A stretch of DNA of 34,275 nt from an uncultured Lachnospiraceae bacterium (GTDB taxonomy: Bacteria; Bacillota; Clostridia; Lachnospirales; Lachnospiraceae): NCBI GenBank assembly GCA_905235585.1, contig CAJOME010000030.1, forward strand, positions 1 through 34,275, given 5' to 3'. A model generated the notes under the pieces. The model worked only from the letters and a program-made list of their open reading frames with translations. It had not been told where the DNA came from and did no database searches. Numbering within the stretch: position 1 is the stretch's first letter; each line of letters opens with the position of its first letter. Below, one piece after another: positions 1 to 9,842 of this stretch. A program made the translations under genes and the position numbers.

Positions 1-74
1 GTCTCACGCCCCAACCCCGCAGCCAGCTGCCGGGGCACCATGGAAACGTCATCTGTAAGGTGTGTGTAAAGTCA

Positions 75-98
75 GAGTCATGTACCCGGACATGACTC
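75..98. other. Inverted repeat / hairpin downstream of the operon terminator
   Basis: GAGTCATGT-acccgg-ACATGACTC: perfect 9-bp arms, 6-nt loop. Confidence 0.5.
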
Positions 99-126
99 CT
101 GCCAAAGCAACTTATGTAATATAACA

Positions 127-156
127 CAAAAAATACCGTCCTGCAAGACAAAACGG
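127..156 (-). terminator. Rho-independent terminator at the 3' end of the fla/che operon
   Basis: On the minus strand, CCGTTTTG-TCTTG-CAGGACGG forms an 8-bp stem (two G.U pairs) followed by TATTTTTTGTG. It lies about 25 nt past the stop codon of the last minus-strand ORF (179). Confidence 0.75.
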
Positions 157-178
157 CACTTTTGCTGTTGCACTTTTG

Positions 179-874
179 CTATTGCTTTGTGGTAAGGATC
201 TGTCCCATCTCGTCAGGTGTGGAGCCTGCGGGTATGGTATGTGTCCCCACGACAAGCCTTCTGTCATAGCCTGAGAGCACCAGATAAGAATCAAACTGCT
301 TTGCGTCTGTGATAAGACCGGCCTTCAGCAGCTTGTTGGCGACAGATGACGAGCTCTCTCCCGAGCTTACCGTGATAGTGACAGAGCCGTCTGTCTGTCC
401 ACCCACAGCGATATCTTCCTTTTCCTCCGCAGGTGCTTTGATTGCGGGTGTCTTTGCTGTCGCGTTATCTTCTGCCGCAGTCTTTGCCGCAGAAATATTG
501 TCAGATACCGTTTTGTCTGCAGTATCCGGCTTTGCCGCGTTGCCGCTCACCCTGTCGTCTGCTGCCGTATCCGTACTTGCCGTGGTATTTGAAGAAGTGG
601 CTTGCTCCGCTTTCCCCGCTTTCCCCGCTTTTCCCGCTGTCCCTGCTTCGGCTTTTTCTCTGGCACTGTCCGCAAGCGCCTGTGCCTGAGAAAGAAGCAT
701 GGCATTTTCCGACACCATCCCGAGCCCGGCAGCTCTTTCTCTTATCTCATCGTCGGTCATTTCTTTTTTTCCGTTTCCGGATGCCATGGACAATATAAGC
801 GCGGTAACAAATATTCCCAGTCCGAGTCCCCTGAAATATGTTTTAAGATTCATCATCTCCTCCGGGATCTCCAA
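179..874 (-). CDS. Single-TM protein with Ala/Lys/Thr-rich linker and C-terminal MltG/YceG-like domain
   Basis: N-terminal hydrophobic segment; C-terminal 'VTITVSSGESSSSVANKLLKAGLITDAKQFDSYLVLSGYDRRLVVGTHTIPAGSTPDEMGQIL' resembles the N-terminal (LysM-like) part of endolytic transglycosylase MltG. Confidence 0.6.
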   Translation of the reverse strand: MEIPEEMMNLKTYFRGLGLGIFVTALILSMASGNGKKEMTDDEIRERAAGLGMVSENAMLLSQAQALADSAREKAEAGTAGKAGKAGKAEQATSSNTTASTDTAADDRVSGNAAKPDTADKTVSDNISAAKTAAEDNATAKTPAIKAPAEEKEDIAVGGQTDGSVTITVSSGESSSSVANKLLKAGLITDAKQFDSYLVLSGYDRRLVVGTHTIPAGSTPDEMGQILTTKQ

Positions 875-1586
875 GGCTTATGGCAAGCTTTACCTCGCCT
901 ACCCCTATACCAAGCTTTTTGGCTATATCCACATCAGCCATTTTCTCATTGTGAAGCCTTATTATTTCATTATTGCGGGTAGCGGCATCCGCCCCGGTCA
1001 TGGCATTTGCCGAAGGATCGGCACTTCCTGTCTGTACCGGTGAGCCACCTGAAGCTTCGGGGGCTATGGGCATATCCGCCGAAGCAAACATCTTCGGGAT
1101 GTGGATGACCGCATCTCCTTCATTCTTCTTCACCTGCTTTTTTTCACCTGCCGCAGTATTTGCCGATGCAGGCTTTGCGGAAACAGCCTTTTTTTCGATA
1201 GCTTCGTATTTCCTGATCGTATTCTTGATATCCGTCGTCTTGTCATTCAGCATATCGTACATAAAGACGACTTCCTTGTGATTGCGCTCTATCTCATCAG
1301 TAACAGTCTTTCCGTATTCATTTATGGCCATTATCTTTTCATTGGTCAGTTTTTCCATTGATCTGGATGAGCTGTCATGTGCTGCCGACACCTCCTCATT
1401 TACTATATCCCTGACCCTTCTTTCGGCATCCTTCAGCTCTGTCTCTGTGATCTCCTTTAGCTTATCGGAATATGCCTTCTGATCCTGATCTGTGCTCTTT
1501 TTTTCGCTCTTGCCCTCAGGTATAAAGAATCCCAGTGCAAAAATTACTGCTCCGGCGATCAGGAGCAGTATCTCTGTCATCGTCAT
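843..1586 (-). CDS. Membrane-anchored coiled-coil protein with C-terminal HTH-like segment (DUF6115-like)
   Basis: N-terminal TM, long charged helical region, C-terminal 'NNEIIRLHNEKMADVDIAKKLGIGVGEVKLAISL' resembling an HTH. Confidence 0.55.
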   Translation of the reverse strand: MTMTEILLLIAGAVIFALGFFIPEGKSEKKSTDQDQKAYSDKLKEITETELKDAERRVRDIVNEEVSAAHDSSSRSMEKLTNEKIMAINEYGKTVTDEIERNHKEVVFMYDMLNDKTTDIKNTIRKYEAIEKKAVSAKPASANTAAGEKKQVKKNEGDAVIHIPKMFASADMPIAPEASGGSPVQTGSADPSANAMTGADAATRNNEIIRLHNEKMADVDIAKKLGIGVGEVKLAISLGDPGGDDES

Positions 1587-1894
1587 ATCGTAATGTTAAA
1601 GCCTCCCTGCTGCTTTTTGATCACTTTTCCGAAGCTGTCCTTCTTCTTTCTGTGCATACCACCGTCACCGGCATATTCGTTTCTGCTACCGCCTGAAGCA
1701 TCGGAATCTCCCGGATTGTTATCTGCTGTATCCTTGCTGTGGACCTGATTCACATGCTCTTCAGCTTCCCTTGCCACAGTAGTCTCACTGTCACTCTGCA
1801 TAAGGGCAGCCTTATTGTCATCAGACAGCTTCACACTGGTCACATCAGGTGTAGCGTTTATCATACCGTTCATATAAATAGGTGCAATAGCCAT
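1583..1894 (-). CDS. Hypothetical protein, 103 aa
   Basis: ORF overlaps the stop/start of its downstream neighbour, same strand, operon-like spacing. Confidence 0.5.
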   Translation of the reverse strand: MAIAPIYMNGMINATPDVTSVKLSDDNKAALMQSDSETTVAREAEEHVNQVHSKDTADNNPGDSDASGGSRNEYAGDGGMHRKKKDSFGKVIKKQQGGFNITI

Positions 1895-1911
1895 ATATTA
1901 TACCTCTCCTA

Positions 1912-3507
1912 TCAGATGGCAACCATCCTTACATCTGCTCCCTCTCTGCGGAATCGGCAGTACTGATAGTCCTTTTTCAGTGTAAGGCTCGCGTCCGAGA
2001 CCGTGATATGTGTACCCGCGTAAGCTACTCCCAGTACGACTACCTCGGCTATGCTCTCGGAATCAAACTCCATCTCCATATTCATAAGCTCTTCAGTATT
2101 ATTCTTTAAGGTCTCCTTTTCCTGCATTATGACCTTATTGAGCTCCCGCATCTTCACGAGCTGTTCGGGAGGCAGCTTTTCGCCTCTTTTAAGTCTCTCC
2201 ACCGTAGCCATGAGTACAGGCTCCGTACGCGATAATGTCGCCCTGAGCTCCTCATTCTGCTTTATGAGCTTCGCATATCTTGCCTTAAGCGCAGGATCCG
2301 TACCAACCTCGATATTTGTGGGTGCCCCCATATCACTTCCTATCGTCTTGGCTTCGATCTTATTGCCGGCTCTGGCGAGTCCTCCGGTAATAAAACCCTT
2401 TCTGCCCTCGACCTTTATCATATCCTTCGCGGACACGCGAGAATTAAGTATGAGCTCAGCCTGCACCATACCGCCGGCCTCCAGCTCAACTACTGAATTT
2501 ATATACTTTGCCACGACGGAATGTCCGGCTCTGATCACTCCCTTATCCATGCCGTTGATGCCCTTGGCTACGGTAATCTGTCCGCCCGCTGTCACCTCCG
2601 CCGCCTCAATGACACCTCGTACTTCTATATCTCCGGTCACGTTAACCTTATATCCGGTAGTGATATTGCCGTCTACCAGCAGGTTGCCCTCATAGCTTAT
2701 ATCTCCGGTGGATACATCGACATCCTTTACCTCAAGGACACTTGATACAAACACTACTCCGTCCGTAAGACTTACATGACCGTCCACATCGGATGTCAGT
2801 ACGCCGTCCTCGGAAAGTGTCGAGCCTTTACTGTGCTTTATCATGGCCTTTTTGACTTCCTTGGGCATGATGCTCTCGCCATAGACATCATAGCCGGGCT
2901 TGCCGTGCACCTCTTGGTGTAGCTTTGCCAACACCTGACCCGCTCCGCAGGCTCTTACGGAGTTTAGCGCATGAAAATCCACCGATCCGTCTTCTTTGGT
3001 CTTGGGTCTGGCGACGGGATCGGTGTCAAACATATACTCGACATAGCCGTCCACACCCGGAGTCACGGGAGTGCCCGTGGCAATGACATAATCCGTACAG
3101 TAGCGTCTGTCCGAAAGAAAACCCTGAATGATATCAGTGTCCGGCTCCGCTTTTATTTTATTATACAGGAGATCTTTTTTTATCTCTTCTTCAGTCATCA
3201 GACTGCCGCCCTCAGATGGCGGATAGAACCTCGCGTTTACGCTCATCCTGTCCTCGGACACGGTAAAGATCATATACTCGTCAAGCGGACGGATCTGCGA
3301 GTTGTTGAGCATGATCTTGGTAGCCTTATTCTTTTCGGCTTCCAAAAATACATTTCTCTTATCGTAGGGGATACACTTCATCTGGAGATAGGCATCCATC
3401 TCCTTGACATCTATCGGTCTGCCGTCACCCTCAGCCGGAAAAAAGTGAATATATGTGCCGTCAGAAGCAGCATTAACTTGAAAATAAGCATTCCTCCCTC
3501 CAGCCAT
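1912..3507 (-). CDS. FapA/DUF342 family protein (flagellar assembly protein A)
   Basis: 531 aa with the repeated 'GNITTGYKVNVTGDIEVRGVIEAAEVTAGGQITVAKGINGMDKGVIRAGHSVVAKYINS' beta-helix typical of DUF342, then a coiled coil. Confidence 0.85.
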   Translation of the reverse strand: MAGGRNAYFQVNAASDGTYIHFFPAEGDGRPIDVKEMDAYLQMKCIPYDKRNVFLEAEKNKATKIMLNNSQIRPLDEYMIFTVSEDRMSVNARFYPPSEGGSLMTEEEIKKDLLYNKIKAEPDTDIIQGFLSDRRYCTDYVIATGTPVTPGVDGYVEYMFDTDPVARPKTKEDGSVDFHALNSVRACGAGQVLAKLHQEVHGKPGYDVYGESIMPKEVKKAMIKHSKGSTLSEDGVLTSDVDGHVSLTDGVVFVSSVLEVKDVDVSTGDISYEGNLLVDGNITTGYKVNVTGDIEVRGVIEAAEVTAGGQITVAKGINGMDKGVIRAGHSVVAKYINSVVELEAGGMVQAELILNSRVSAKDMIKVEGRKGFITGGLARAGNKIEAKTIGSDMGAPTNIEVGTDPALKARYAKLIKQNEELRATLSRTEPVLMATVERLKRGEKLPPEQLVKMRELNKVIMQEKETLKNNTEELMNMEMEFDSESIAEVVVLGVAYAGTHITVSDASLTLKKDYQYCRFRREGADVRMVAI

Positions 3508-3521
3508 AGTACCCTCCTTTT

Positions 3522-4295
3522 CTAAGTCATCTTTAGTATACCCATATATTTACCGAGCTTTGTCTTCATCTTGGCGAGTCCCTTCATATGAAGCTGCGAT
3601 ACTCTGGACTCGGATACCTCAAGTATATTGCTGATTTCCTTTAACGTAAGCTCTTCATAGTAATACAGCAGGATGACTTTTCTTTCCTTTTCGGTAAGGA
3701 GCTCCAGTGCATCCGCCAGAGTCTTTTTAAGCTCTTTTTCCTCAATTACCTCTTCCGGACCGGGTGCGGCATCAGCTATGGTCTCTCTTCCGCCCACACC
3801 GTCATCGGTGGAATTCTCGTTAAACTCGTCAAGTGAGATGACATTCGTGACCGCCATCTGGGACTGCCAGTCGGCATACTCATCTCCGCTTATGCCAAGC
3901 TCATTGGCTATCTCATCATCGTTGGCCGCTTCACCCTTTTCAGCTTCAATCTTTTTGATGGCATCATCGATCTGACGCTGTTTCTGCCTTACGGTACGCG
4001 GTATCCAGTCCATCTTACGGATCTGGTCAAGTATGGCGCCTCTTATACGTAAGGAAGCGTACGTCTCAAACTTAACAGCCTTAGCCGGATCAAATTTATC
4101 AATGGCATCGATCAGACCGAATACACCATATCCGACCAGATCGTCGTACTCGACATTGTATCCCAGATACATCGATAATCTGCCCGCGACTACCTTTACC
4201 AGCGGCGCATATTCAACTATGATCTTTTCCCGGAGTGCCGCACTCTTTGTCTTGCCGTACTCACTCCACAGCTTTTGTCTTCCGACTTCATCCAT
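3522..4295 (-). CDS. fliA: FliA/SigD/WhiG-family flagellar RNA polymerase sigma factor
   Basis: Region 2 'YDDLVGYGVFGLIDAIDKFDPAKAVKFETYASLRIRGAILDQIRKMDWIPRTVRQK' and region 4 'LTLKEISNILEVSESRVSQLHMKGLAKMK'. Confidence 0.95.
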   Translation of the reverse strand: MDEVGRQKLWSEYGKTKSAALREKIIVEYAPLVKVVAGRLSMYLGYNVEYDDLVGYGVFGLIDAIDKFDPAKAVKFETYASLRIRGAILDQIRKMDWIPRTVRQKQRQIDDAIKKIEAEKGEAANDDEIANELGISGDEYADWQSQMAVTNVISLDEFNENSTDDGVGGRETIADAAPGPEEVIEEKELKKTLADALELLTEKERKVILLYYYEELTLKEISNILEVSESRVSQLHMKGLAKMKTKLGKYMGILKMT

Positions 4296-4326
4296 TTGAT
4301 AATTTACCGTTTAACCTGACGAAAAG

Positions 4327-4773
4327 CTATGCCTGTCCCTCTCCGGCTGTACTGCCGGCAGCGGCTTCACCCTCATCGGCGGCATTTTCCTCACCGCCGT
4401 CTCCGGTCTCACCCTCAGCATCATCCTCTTCGCTCTTACCTTTTTCTATTACATTACCGTCGGCATCCATCAGCTCGGGATTGGGGATCTCTATACGGTC
4501 AAGCAGCAGCTTGACTATATCTCCCACGATCAGAAACCCGATGAGTCCACCCAGTATTATCAGCAGTGATCTCTTGAGGTCAAGCTGCTGTAAAAACACT
4601 CCGACCGTAACAAACAGTCCGCCTGAAAGCATCACTACCGGTGGGACTGACTTTGTTTTCAGATGCAGGGTCTCGGGCTTACTCTCGCCCTCTTCCTTTT
4701 TCTTTTTCCCTGCCGACGCAGCATGTCCGGTCTGTACCGGCTGCTCTGCGCCCTGCGGATTATCCTCGCTCAT
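4327..4773 (-). CDS. Small membrane protein of unknown function between cheD and fliA
   Basis: 148 aa, two TM helices flanked by a Lys/Glu-rich N-terminus and a very acidic C-terminus; start overlaps the end of cheD. Confidence 0.65.
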   Translation of the reverse strand: MSEDNPQGAEQPVQTGHAASAGKKKKEEGESKPETLHLKTKSVPPVVMLSGGLFVTVGVFLQQLDLKRSLLIILGGLIGFLIVGDIVKLLLDRIEIPNPELMDADGNVIEKGKSEEDDAEGETGDGGEENAADEGEAAAGSTAGEGQA

Positions 4774-5255
4774 ATCGTCTTAGGCGGCTTACCGACGGCC
4801 TTAATGATGTAATCGCCGGTCTCCGGATAAAACTCTACGGTACGTCCGTAATTCAAGCCCGTGTCCTCGGCCTTGATCGGTATCTTGAGCTCGGCAAGCT
4901 TTTTTTTGACAGCAGCGACGTTTCTGTCACCGACCTTTACAAGAGGTGAATTCTGCTGCATAGCAAACATCTGGGCGCCGCCGGCTATCTTGGCAACCAT
5001 CATGCCGCGTCTGGCGCCGGCTTTTTCCATCTGTCTTACCAGCTCTTCTACGCCTGTATCCGCAAACTTCGCTATATTAGAATTATTCTTTATTTCTTTT
5101 GAGTCCGGAAGCATCACATGAGCCAGTCCCCCGACCTTGTTGCCTGTATCTCTGATCGCGACTCCTACGCAGGATCCAAGACCAAGTGTGGTGATGCTGT
5201 TAGGGCTGATGCATAACTTGAGGTCAGCCATGCCTACCTTTATCATCTCAGCCAT
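4770..5255 (-). CDS. cheD: Chemoreceptor glutamine deamidase CheD
   Basis: 'TLGLGSCVGVAIRDTGNKVGGLAHVMLPDS' (catalytic Cys context) and 'KIAGGAQMF'. Confidence 0.95.
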   Translation of the reverse strand: MAEMIKVGMADLKLCISPNSITTLGLGSCVGVAIRDTGNKVGGLAHVMLPDSKEIKNNSNIAKFADTGVEELVRQMEKAGARRGMMVAKIAGGAQMFAMQQNSPLVKVGDRNVAAVKKKLAELKIPIKAEDTGLNYGRTVEFYPETGDYIIKAVGKPPKTI

Positions 5256-5288
5256 AATTACTCCTAATGAACTAAATTATCTCATATT

Positions 5289-5918
5289 TTACTGCATAAC
5301 GCCAAGCGCCTGCAGAAGCTTGCTGTATGACGGCAGATCCGGCACAAGCACAAAGTACCCGTTTAATGCCGTATCCTCCGAAAATGAAGTCTGTATGAGG
5401 AGCATCTTGTCACCTACCATACCAAACTCAATGGCAGGAACAGACAGCAGAGCCTCTGCCATGTCAACCGCCAGTGACGGAACAGACTCTATGATCTTCA
5501 AATTGGTCAGCATGGAAAGCGAGTTCAGATAGCTTCCTACAATGATGTTACCGATCTCACTGAGTGCTGACTGCTCCATTTCCGTGAAAGGCTGTCCCTC
5601 CTCGAAGCTTGCATCTCCGGTGCCCATTAGATGCGCCACAAGCTCATGAGCCGACTTCTCTTCAAGCAGGAACATGATAGACCCGGTGATATCCCCTGAT
5701 ATCTGGAGATATATACCTGCCATTATCTGCTCTTCACCACCGAGAGTCTCACCCATATCGCTGAAATCAACGAGCTCGACCTTGGGTACAGTCATATCAA
5801 CCTTACTCCCGAGCATAGTTGCCAGGGCTGTAGCTGCGTTGCCTGCGCCGATATTGCCTATCTCGCGCAGCACATCATAATACATCGCATCTACATTATT
5901 TAGATCAAGTTCTGACAT
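5289..5918 (-). CDS. cheC: CheY-P phosphatase CheC
   Basis: 'LREIGNIGAGNAATALATML' and 'EQSALSEIGNIIVGSYLNSL' duplicated CheC signatures. Confidence 0.95.
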   Translation of the reverse strand: MSELDLNNVDAMYYDVLREIGNIGAGNAATALATMLGSKVDMTVPKVELVDFSDMGETLGGEEQIMAGIYLQISGDITGSIMFLLEEKSAHELVAHLMGTGDASFEEGQPFTEMEQSALSEIGNIIVGSYLNSLSMLTNLKIIESVPSLAVDMAEALLSVPAIEFGMVGDKMLLIQTSFSEDTALNGYFVLVPDLPSYSKLLQALGVMQ

Positions 5919-5927
5919 AATACCTCC

Positions 5928-6416
5928 TTAAAATACCTGCTCCTTTTCTCCTATTACGGCAGCAAGGTTCAGTATGGAGACAAGTCCTCTGTCGGTCTTG
6001 CCGACAGTATTGATATATCCGTTTGTCTCTTCCTTCTTCTCGGCAGAAACCTTCTCGATCTGAGAATCATATATATCCATGACCTGCTCTACCTCATCGA
6101 CGATAAGTCCTATGGCAGCCTGCGGATCGAGCTTTACTATGATGATCCTTGTCTTGCCGGTATACTCAATCTCCTCCATGGTAAATCTGAGTCTGAGATC
6201 CATTACGGGGATAACCTCACCTCTGAGGTTTATGACTCCCTTGAAGTAATCCTCGATATTAGGTACTCTCCTGATAGCGGGAACCTTGACGATATTATCG
6301 ATGTATTTGATATCGATACCGTAATGCTCTATGCCAAGGTTAACCACAATAAACTGTGTAGCCTTGTCTTCAACATACTTTTCTAATTCATCCATCTCAT
6401 GTTCCTCCCTGATCAA
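5928..6416 (-). CDS. cheW: Chemotaxis adaptor CheW
   Basis: 'VNLGIEHYGIDIKYIDNIVKVPAIRRVPNIEDYFKGVINLRGEVIPVMDLRLRF'. Confidence 0.95.
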   Translation of the reverse strand: MIREEHEMDELEKYVEDKATQFIVVNLGIEHYGIDIKYIDNIVKVPAIRRVPNIEDYFKGVINLRGEVIPVMDLRLRFTMEEIEYTGKTRIIIVKLDPQAAIGLIVDEVEQVMDIYDSQIEKVSAEKKEETNGYINTVGKTDRGLVSILNLAAVIGEKEQVF

Positions 6417-8554
6417 ATAAGTGCATTCGCATCAATGATAAGTGCAACCTCACCGTCACCGAGGATGGTAGCACCGCTTATGACTCTGTCAGTGTTGATG
6501 TACTTGCCGAGAGACTTGATGACCACTTCCTGCTGACCCATGAGCTCATCTACCACAAGACCTGCAAGAGAATCTCCCTTCTTGACGATGACGACTATCA
6601 TATCCTCATCATCGCTGTGTGTTGACTCAACACCGAGGATATTTGACATCCTTACTATCGGGATGACCGTGCCGCGAAGCTGTATGACCTCCTTGCCCTG
6701 GACAAGCTTGAGATCCCCTGACGCGACATTCTCTATGGTCTGGATGGAATCAAGAGGTATAGCGTACTTCTCATCTCCGATAATGACCATAAGTGCCTGT
6801 ATGATGGCAAGTGTAAGAGGAAGTCTGATGATCCATGTGCTTCCTTCACCGAGCTTTGTCTTTACGGAGACATCGCCGCCGAGTGACTCGATATTGCTCT
6901 TGACGACATCAAGACCGACACCTCTTCCTGAAATATCCGTGACCTTCTTTGCCATGGAAAATCCGGGGTCAAAGAGATAATCTATGACCTCTTTGTCGGT
7001 ATACTGTGCCGCTGTTTCTTCGGATGCAAGACCTCTCTCGACTATCTTTGCCCTGACGGCCTCGACATCTATACCCTTGCCGTCATCACCTACCTCTATG
7101 ATAACTGAGTTGCCGTCCTGATAAGCATTGAGGAATATGGTCCCCATCTCGGGCTTGCCCTTGGCAGCTCTCTCATCGGGATGCTCCAGTCCGTGATCCG
7201 CGCTGTTTCTGATAAGGTGCATAAGAGGATCACCTATCTCGTCCACCACAGTACGATCAAGCTCTGTATCCTCACCGGTAATGGTAAGCTGCATCTTCTT
7301 GTCGAGCTTTTTCTCGAGATCCCTGACCATACGGGGGAACTTGTTTACAGCACTCTCGATAGGTACCATCCTGACCTTCATGACTGCTTCGTGAAGGTTG
7401 GTGGTCACGCTCTCCAGATACTCCACCTGCTCATTGAGTGTCTGGCTGGAGGACTCTCCTCCGTCAGCGGCAGATACGATAGTATTCTTTGCAATGATCA
7501 GCTCTGATACCAGATTCATAAGTGTATCCAGCTTGTCGATGTCTACTCTGATGGTCTTTGAGATGACCGGCTTCTTGGCCTGAGGCTTGTTGCCGGCCTC
7601 CTTTGCGGCGGGCGCGGTCTCTGCCTTTGCTGCGGGTGCGGTCTCGGTCTTCACCGCAGGCGCTGTCTCCTCCGGTGTCGCTGTATCATCGGAGGTCCCA
7701 GCTTCGTCAGCCCTCGCGTCTTCGGAGGCTCCGCTCACATTCTTAATGCTCTCAGCGGTAAACTCCTCGCCTATCGCGTCCTCGATCTCGGATACGCTCA
7801 TAATGGCTGCTTTCGCAGTATCTATATCGTTATCACATATGGTGAACAGGCTGAAGCTGAAATCAAACTTCTCGTCCTCTATATCCTGCGATGAAGGATC
7901 TGTAGCCAAGACCTCGCCCATATCCTCCAGAGCCTTTATCACAAGGAACGCTCTGGCTGCTTTGAGCAGGCAGCTCTCCTGAATATAAACGGTAAAGCCG
8001 TACACATGCTTGCCGCCCTCTATCGCGTCCGACATGACATCCACAGCAGACTCATCGAGCTTAATATTCCTGTAAAGAGCTTTATCATCTCCGGCATCTG
8101 CGGAAGCATCGCCCTCTTCAGCCTTGGGCTTGTCCTCGGCTTTGGCCGCCGGAGCATCGCCCTTGCCTGTGGCTGCGTTTCTTATACGGTTGATCTCATT
8201 TACGATATTCTCATTATCGTCATCGCCCTCGTCAGTACTTTCCTGAATGTTATTGATATAGCCCTCAATAGCATCCAAAGCCTGAAACAGCACATCCATC
8301 AGCTCACTGGTGACAGCCATCGAGCCGGATCTGATATCAGAGAAGCAGTCCTCCGTCACATGAGTCAGATGCTGCAGTCTCTTATAGCCCATGGTGCCTG
8401 CCATACCCTTTAGCGAATGAGCCGCCCTGAATATCTCACTGATAGCGTCCTGATTCTCGGGCTCCTGTTCCAGTATCATCATCTGATCGGAGAGAGCCTG
8501 GATATGCTCCCTGGACTCGTCCAGGAAAATACCTAGGTACTGACTTGTATCCAT
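6413..8554 (-). CDS. cheA: Chemotaxis histidine kinase CheA
   Basis: HPt 'AAHSLKGMAGTMGY', dimerisation, HATPase 'LIRNSADHGLEHPDERAAKGKP', CheW-like C-terminus; ETAPAAKA repeat linker. Confidence 0.97.
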   Translation of the reverse strand: MDTSQYLGIFLDESREHIQALSDQMMILEQEPENQDAISEIFRAAHSLKGMAGTMGYKRLQHLTHVTEDCFSDIRSGSMAVTSELMDVLFQALDAIEGYINNIQESTDEGDDDNENIVNEINRIRNAATGKGDAPAAKAEDKPKAEEGDASADAGDDKALYRNIKLDESAVDVMSDAIEGGKHVYGFTVYIQESCLLKAARAFLVIKALEDMGEVLATDPSSQDIEDEKFDFSFSLFTICDNDIDTAKAAIMSVSEIEDAIGEEFTAESIKNVSGASEDARADEAGTSDDTATPEETAPAVKTETAPAAKAETAPAAKEAGNKPQAKKPVISKTIRVDIDKLDTLMNLVSELIIAKNTIVSAADGGESSSQTLNEQVEYLESVTTNLHEAVMKVRMVPIESAVNKFPRMVRDLEKKLDKKMQLTITGEDTELDRTVVDEIGDPLMHLIRNSADHGLEHPDERAAKGKPEMGTIFLNAYQDGNSVIIEVGDDGKGIDVEAVRAKIVERGLASEETAAQYTDKEVIDYLFDPGFSMAKKVTDISGRGVGLDVVKSNIESLGGDVSVKTKLGEGSTWIIRLPLTLAIIQALMVIIGDEKYAIPLDSIQTIENVASGDLKLVQGKEVIQLRGTVIPIVRMSNILGVESTHSDDEDMIVVIVKKGDSLAGLVVDELMGQQEVVIKSLGKYINTDRVISGATILGDGEVALIIDANALI

Positions 8555-8588
8555 ATGAAATCCTCCATTCTTCCTGCGGTCGTACCCC

Positions 8589-8602
8589 GCATTAATTAAT
8601 GC
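8589..8602. repeat. Perfect 14-bp palindrome in the cheA upstream spacer
   Basis: GCATTAATTAATGC. Confidence 0.5.
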
Positions 8603-8666
8603 CTTATCTATGTGCCCGGATCTGCACGTCCTTAACCGTAAATCTCTTCGGACAGATCCTAAATAA

Positions 8667-9743
8667 CTACCTTGTCCCTATCTCCCTTGTGATCGCCTCA
8701 GCGATCCTGTCCAGAGGAAGCACTTCATTGACCAGCCCCGTCATCGCTATTGCCTTTGGCATGCCGTATACCGCGCAGGTAGCTTCATTCTGGGAAATGA
8801 TGTGAAGCTTTTTATGCGTCTCGAGGTTCTTTATCCCCTCAGTACCGTCGGCTCCCATACCTGTAAGCACTACACAGCACACCTGATCATAAGCGGTACC
8901 TGTCAGCGATTCATACATATAGTTTGCACACGGTCTTACACCCTCTCTGTGAGGCTCCATGGAAAAGAATATCCTCGTATGACTCCCCGACTTAGCGACC
9001 TTCATGTGCTTTCCACCGGGAGCAATGTATACATGCCCTTTCTCCAGCAGATCACCCTCTTCGGCCTCCTTGACACTTATAGGTCCCAGCGAATCAAGTC
9101 TTTCCGCCAGTGATTTGGTAAACCCCTCCGGCATATGCTGTACAAGGATGACCGGAGCGTCAAGATTAGCCGGCAGAAGCGGTATCACCGAATGCAGAGC
9201 CTTCGGACCGCCGGTGGAGCTTGCAATCGCCACGATCTTTTCACCCCTGACAGAGACCCTTGGTCTTAGAGTGATCTGACTGTCTGATGCTTTGGAACCG
9301 GCTGTGTGAGGGGCGGCCGGCTTGTCGTAGGCTATCGTATCTCCGGCTCCCGCGACCACCGCAAGTATCCTCAGAAAGTCCTTGGCAAACTCCTCGCCGG
9401 AAGTCTCCTTGTATCTCTCGGGCTTTTTGATAAAATCCATGGCTCCGAGCTCGAGTGAGTCCATTGTCTGCTGTGTACCCTCGCCCGTGGTCGTGGAAAA
9501 CATCATTACTCTTTCCTTGCGACCTTCATTCTTGAGCTGTCTCAAAAACTCTATGCCGTCCATCACAGGCATGTTCACGTCAAGGACTATGGCATCATAT
9601 TTTTTCTTTTTTACCAGATCAAAAGCATCCTTACCGTTTCTGGCAGTCTCAGGCTCGTCATATCTAGGGTCGGTTTTTATTATATCACATGCAACCTTCC
9701 TCATGAGTGCAGAGTCATCAACAATCAATATTTTTTTACCCAT
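8667..9743 (-). CDS. cheB: Protein-glutamate methylesterase CheB
   Basis: REC domain 'DAIVLDVNMPVMDGIEFL'; CheB catalytic motifs 'ASSTGGPKAL', 'VQHMPEGFT', 'VLTGMGADGTEGI'. Confidence 0.97.
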   Translation of the reverse strand: MGKKILIVDDSALMRKVACDIIKTDPRYDEPETARNGKDAFDLVKKKKYDAIVLDVNMPVMDGIEFLRQLKNEGRKERVMMFSTTTGEGTQQTMDSLELGAMDFIKKPERYKETSGEEFAKDFLRILAVVAGAGDTIAYDKPAAPHTAGSKASDSQITLRPRVSVRGEKIVAIASSTGGPKALHSVIPLLPANLDAPVILVQHMPEGFTKSLAERLDSLGPISVKEAEEGDLLEKGHVYIAPGGKHMKVAKSGSHTRIFFSMEPHREGVRPCANYMYESLTGTAYDQVCCVVLTGMGADGTEGIKNLETHKKLHIISQNEATCAVYGMPKAIAMTGLVNEVLPLDRIAEAITREIGTR

Positions 9744-9842
9744 TTTATAACCTCCGGTGATTATTATTCGCTACAGTTCACAGCCGGATCGCGCACCAGC
9801 AGTACGATCACGCTCCGTAACGTATTGATCCGAATGATACTG

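Noticed and set aside
7600-7680. Repeats encoding ETAPAAKAETAPA in CheA and KAGKAGKA near 607-645
   Set aside because: In-frame low-complexity linkers of common type; no sign of a separate element.
5289-9743. Absence of cheR next to cheB/cheA
   Set aside because: cheR is frequently located elsewhere in Firmicutes and the window covers only part of the genome, so absence here is not meaningful.
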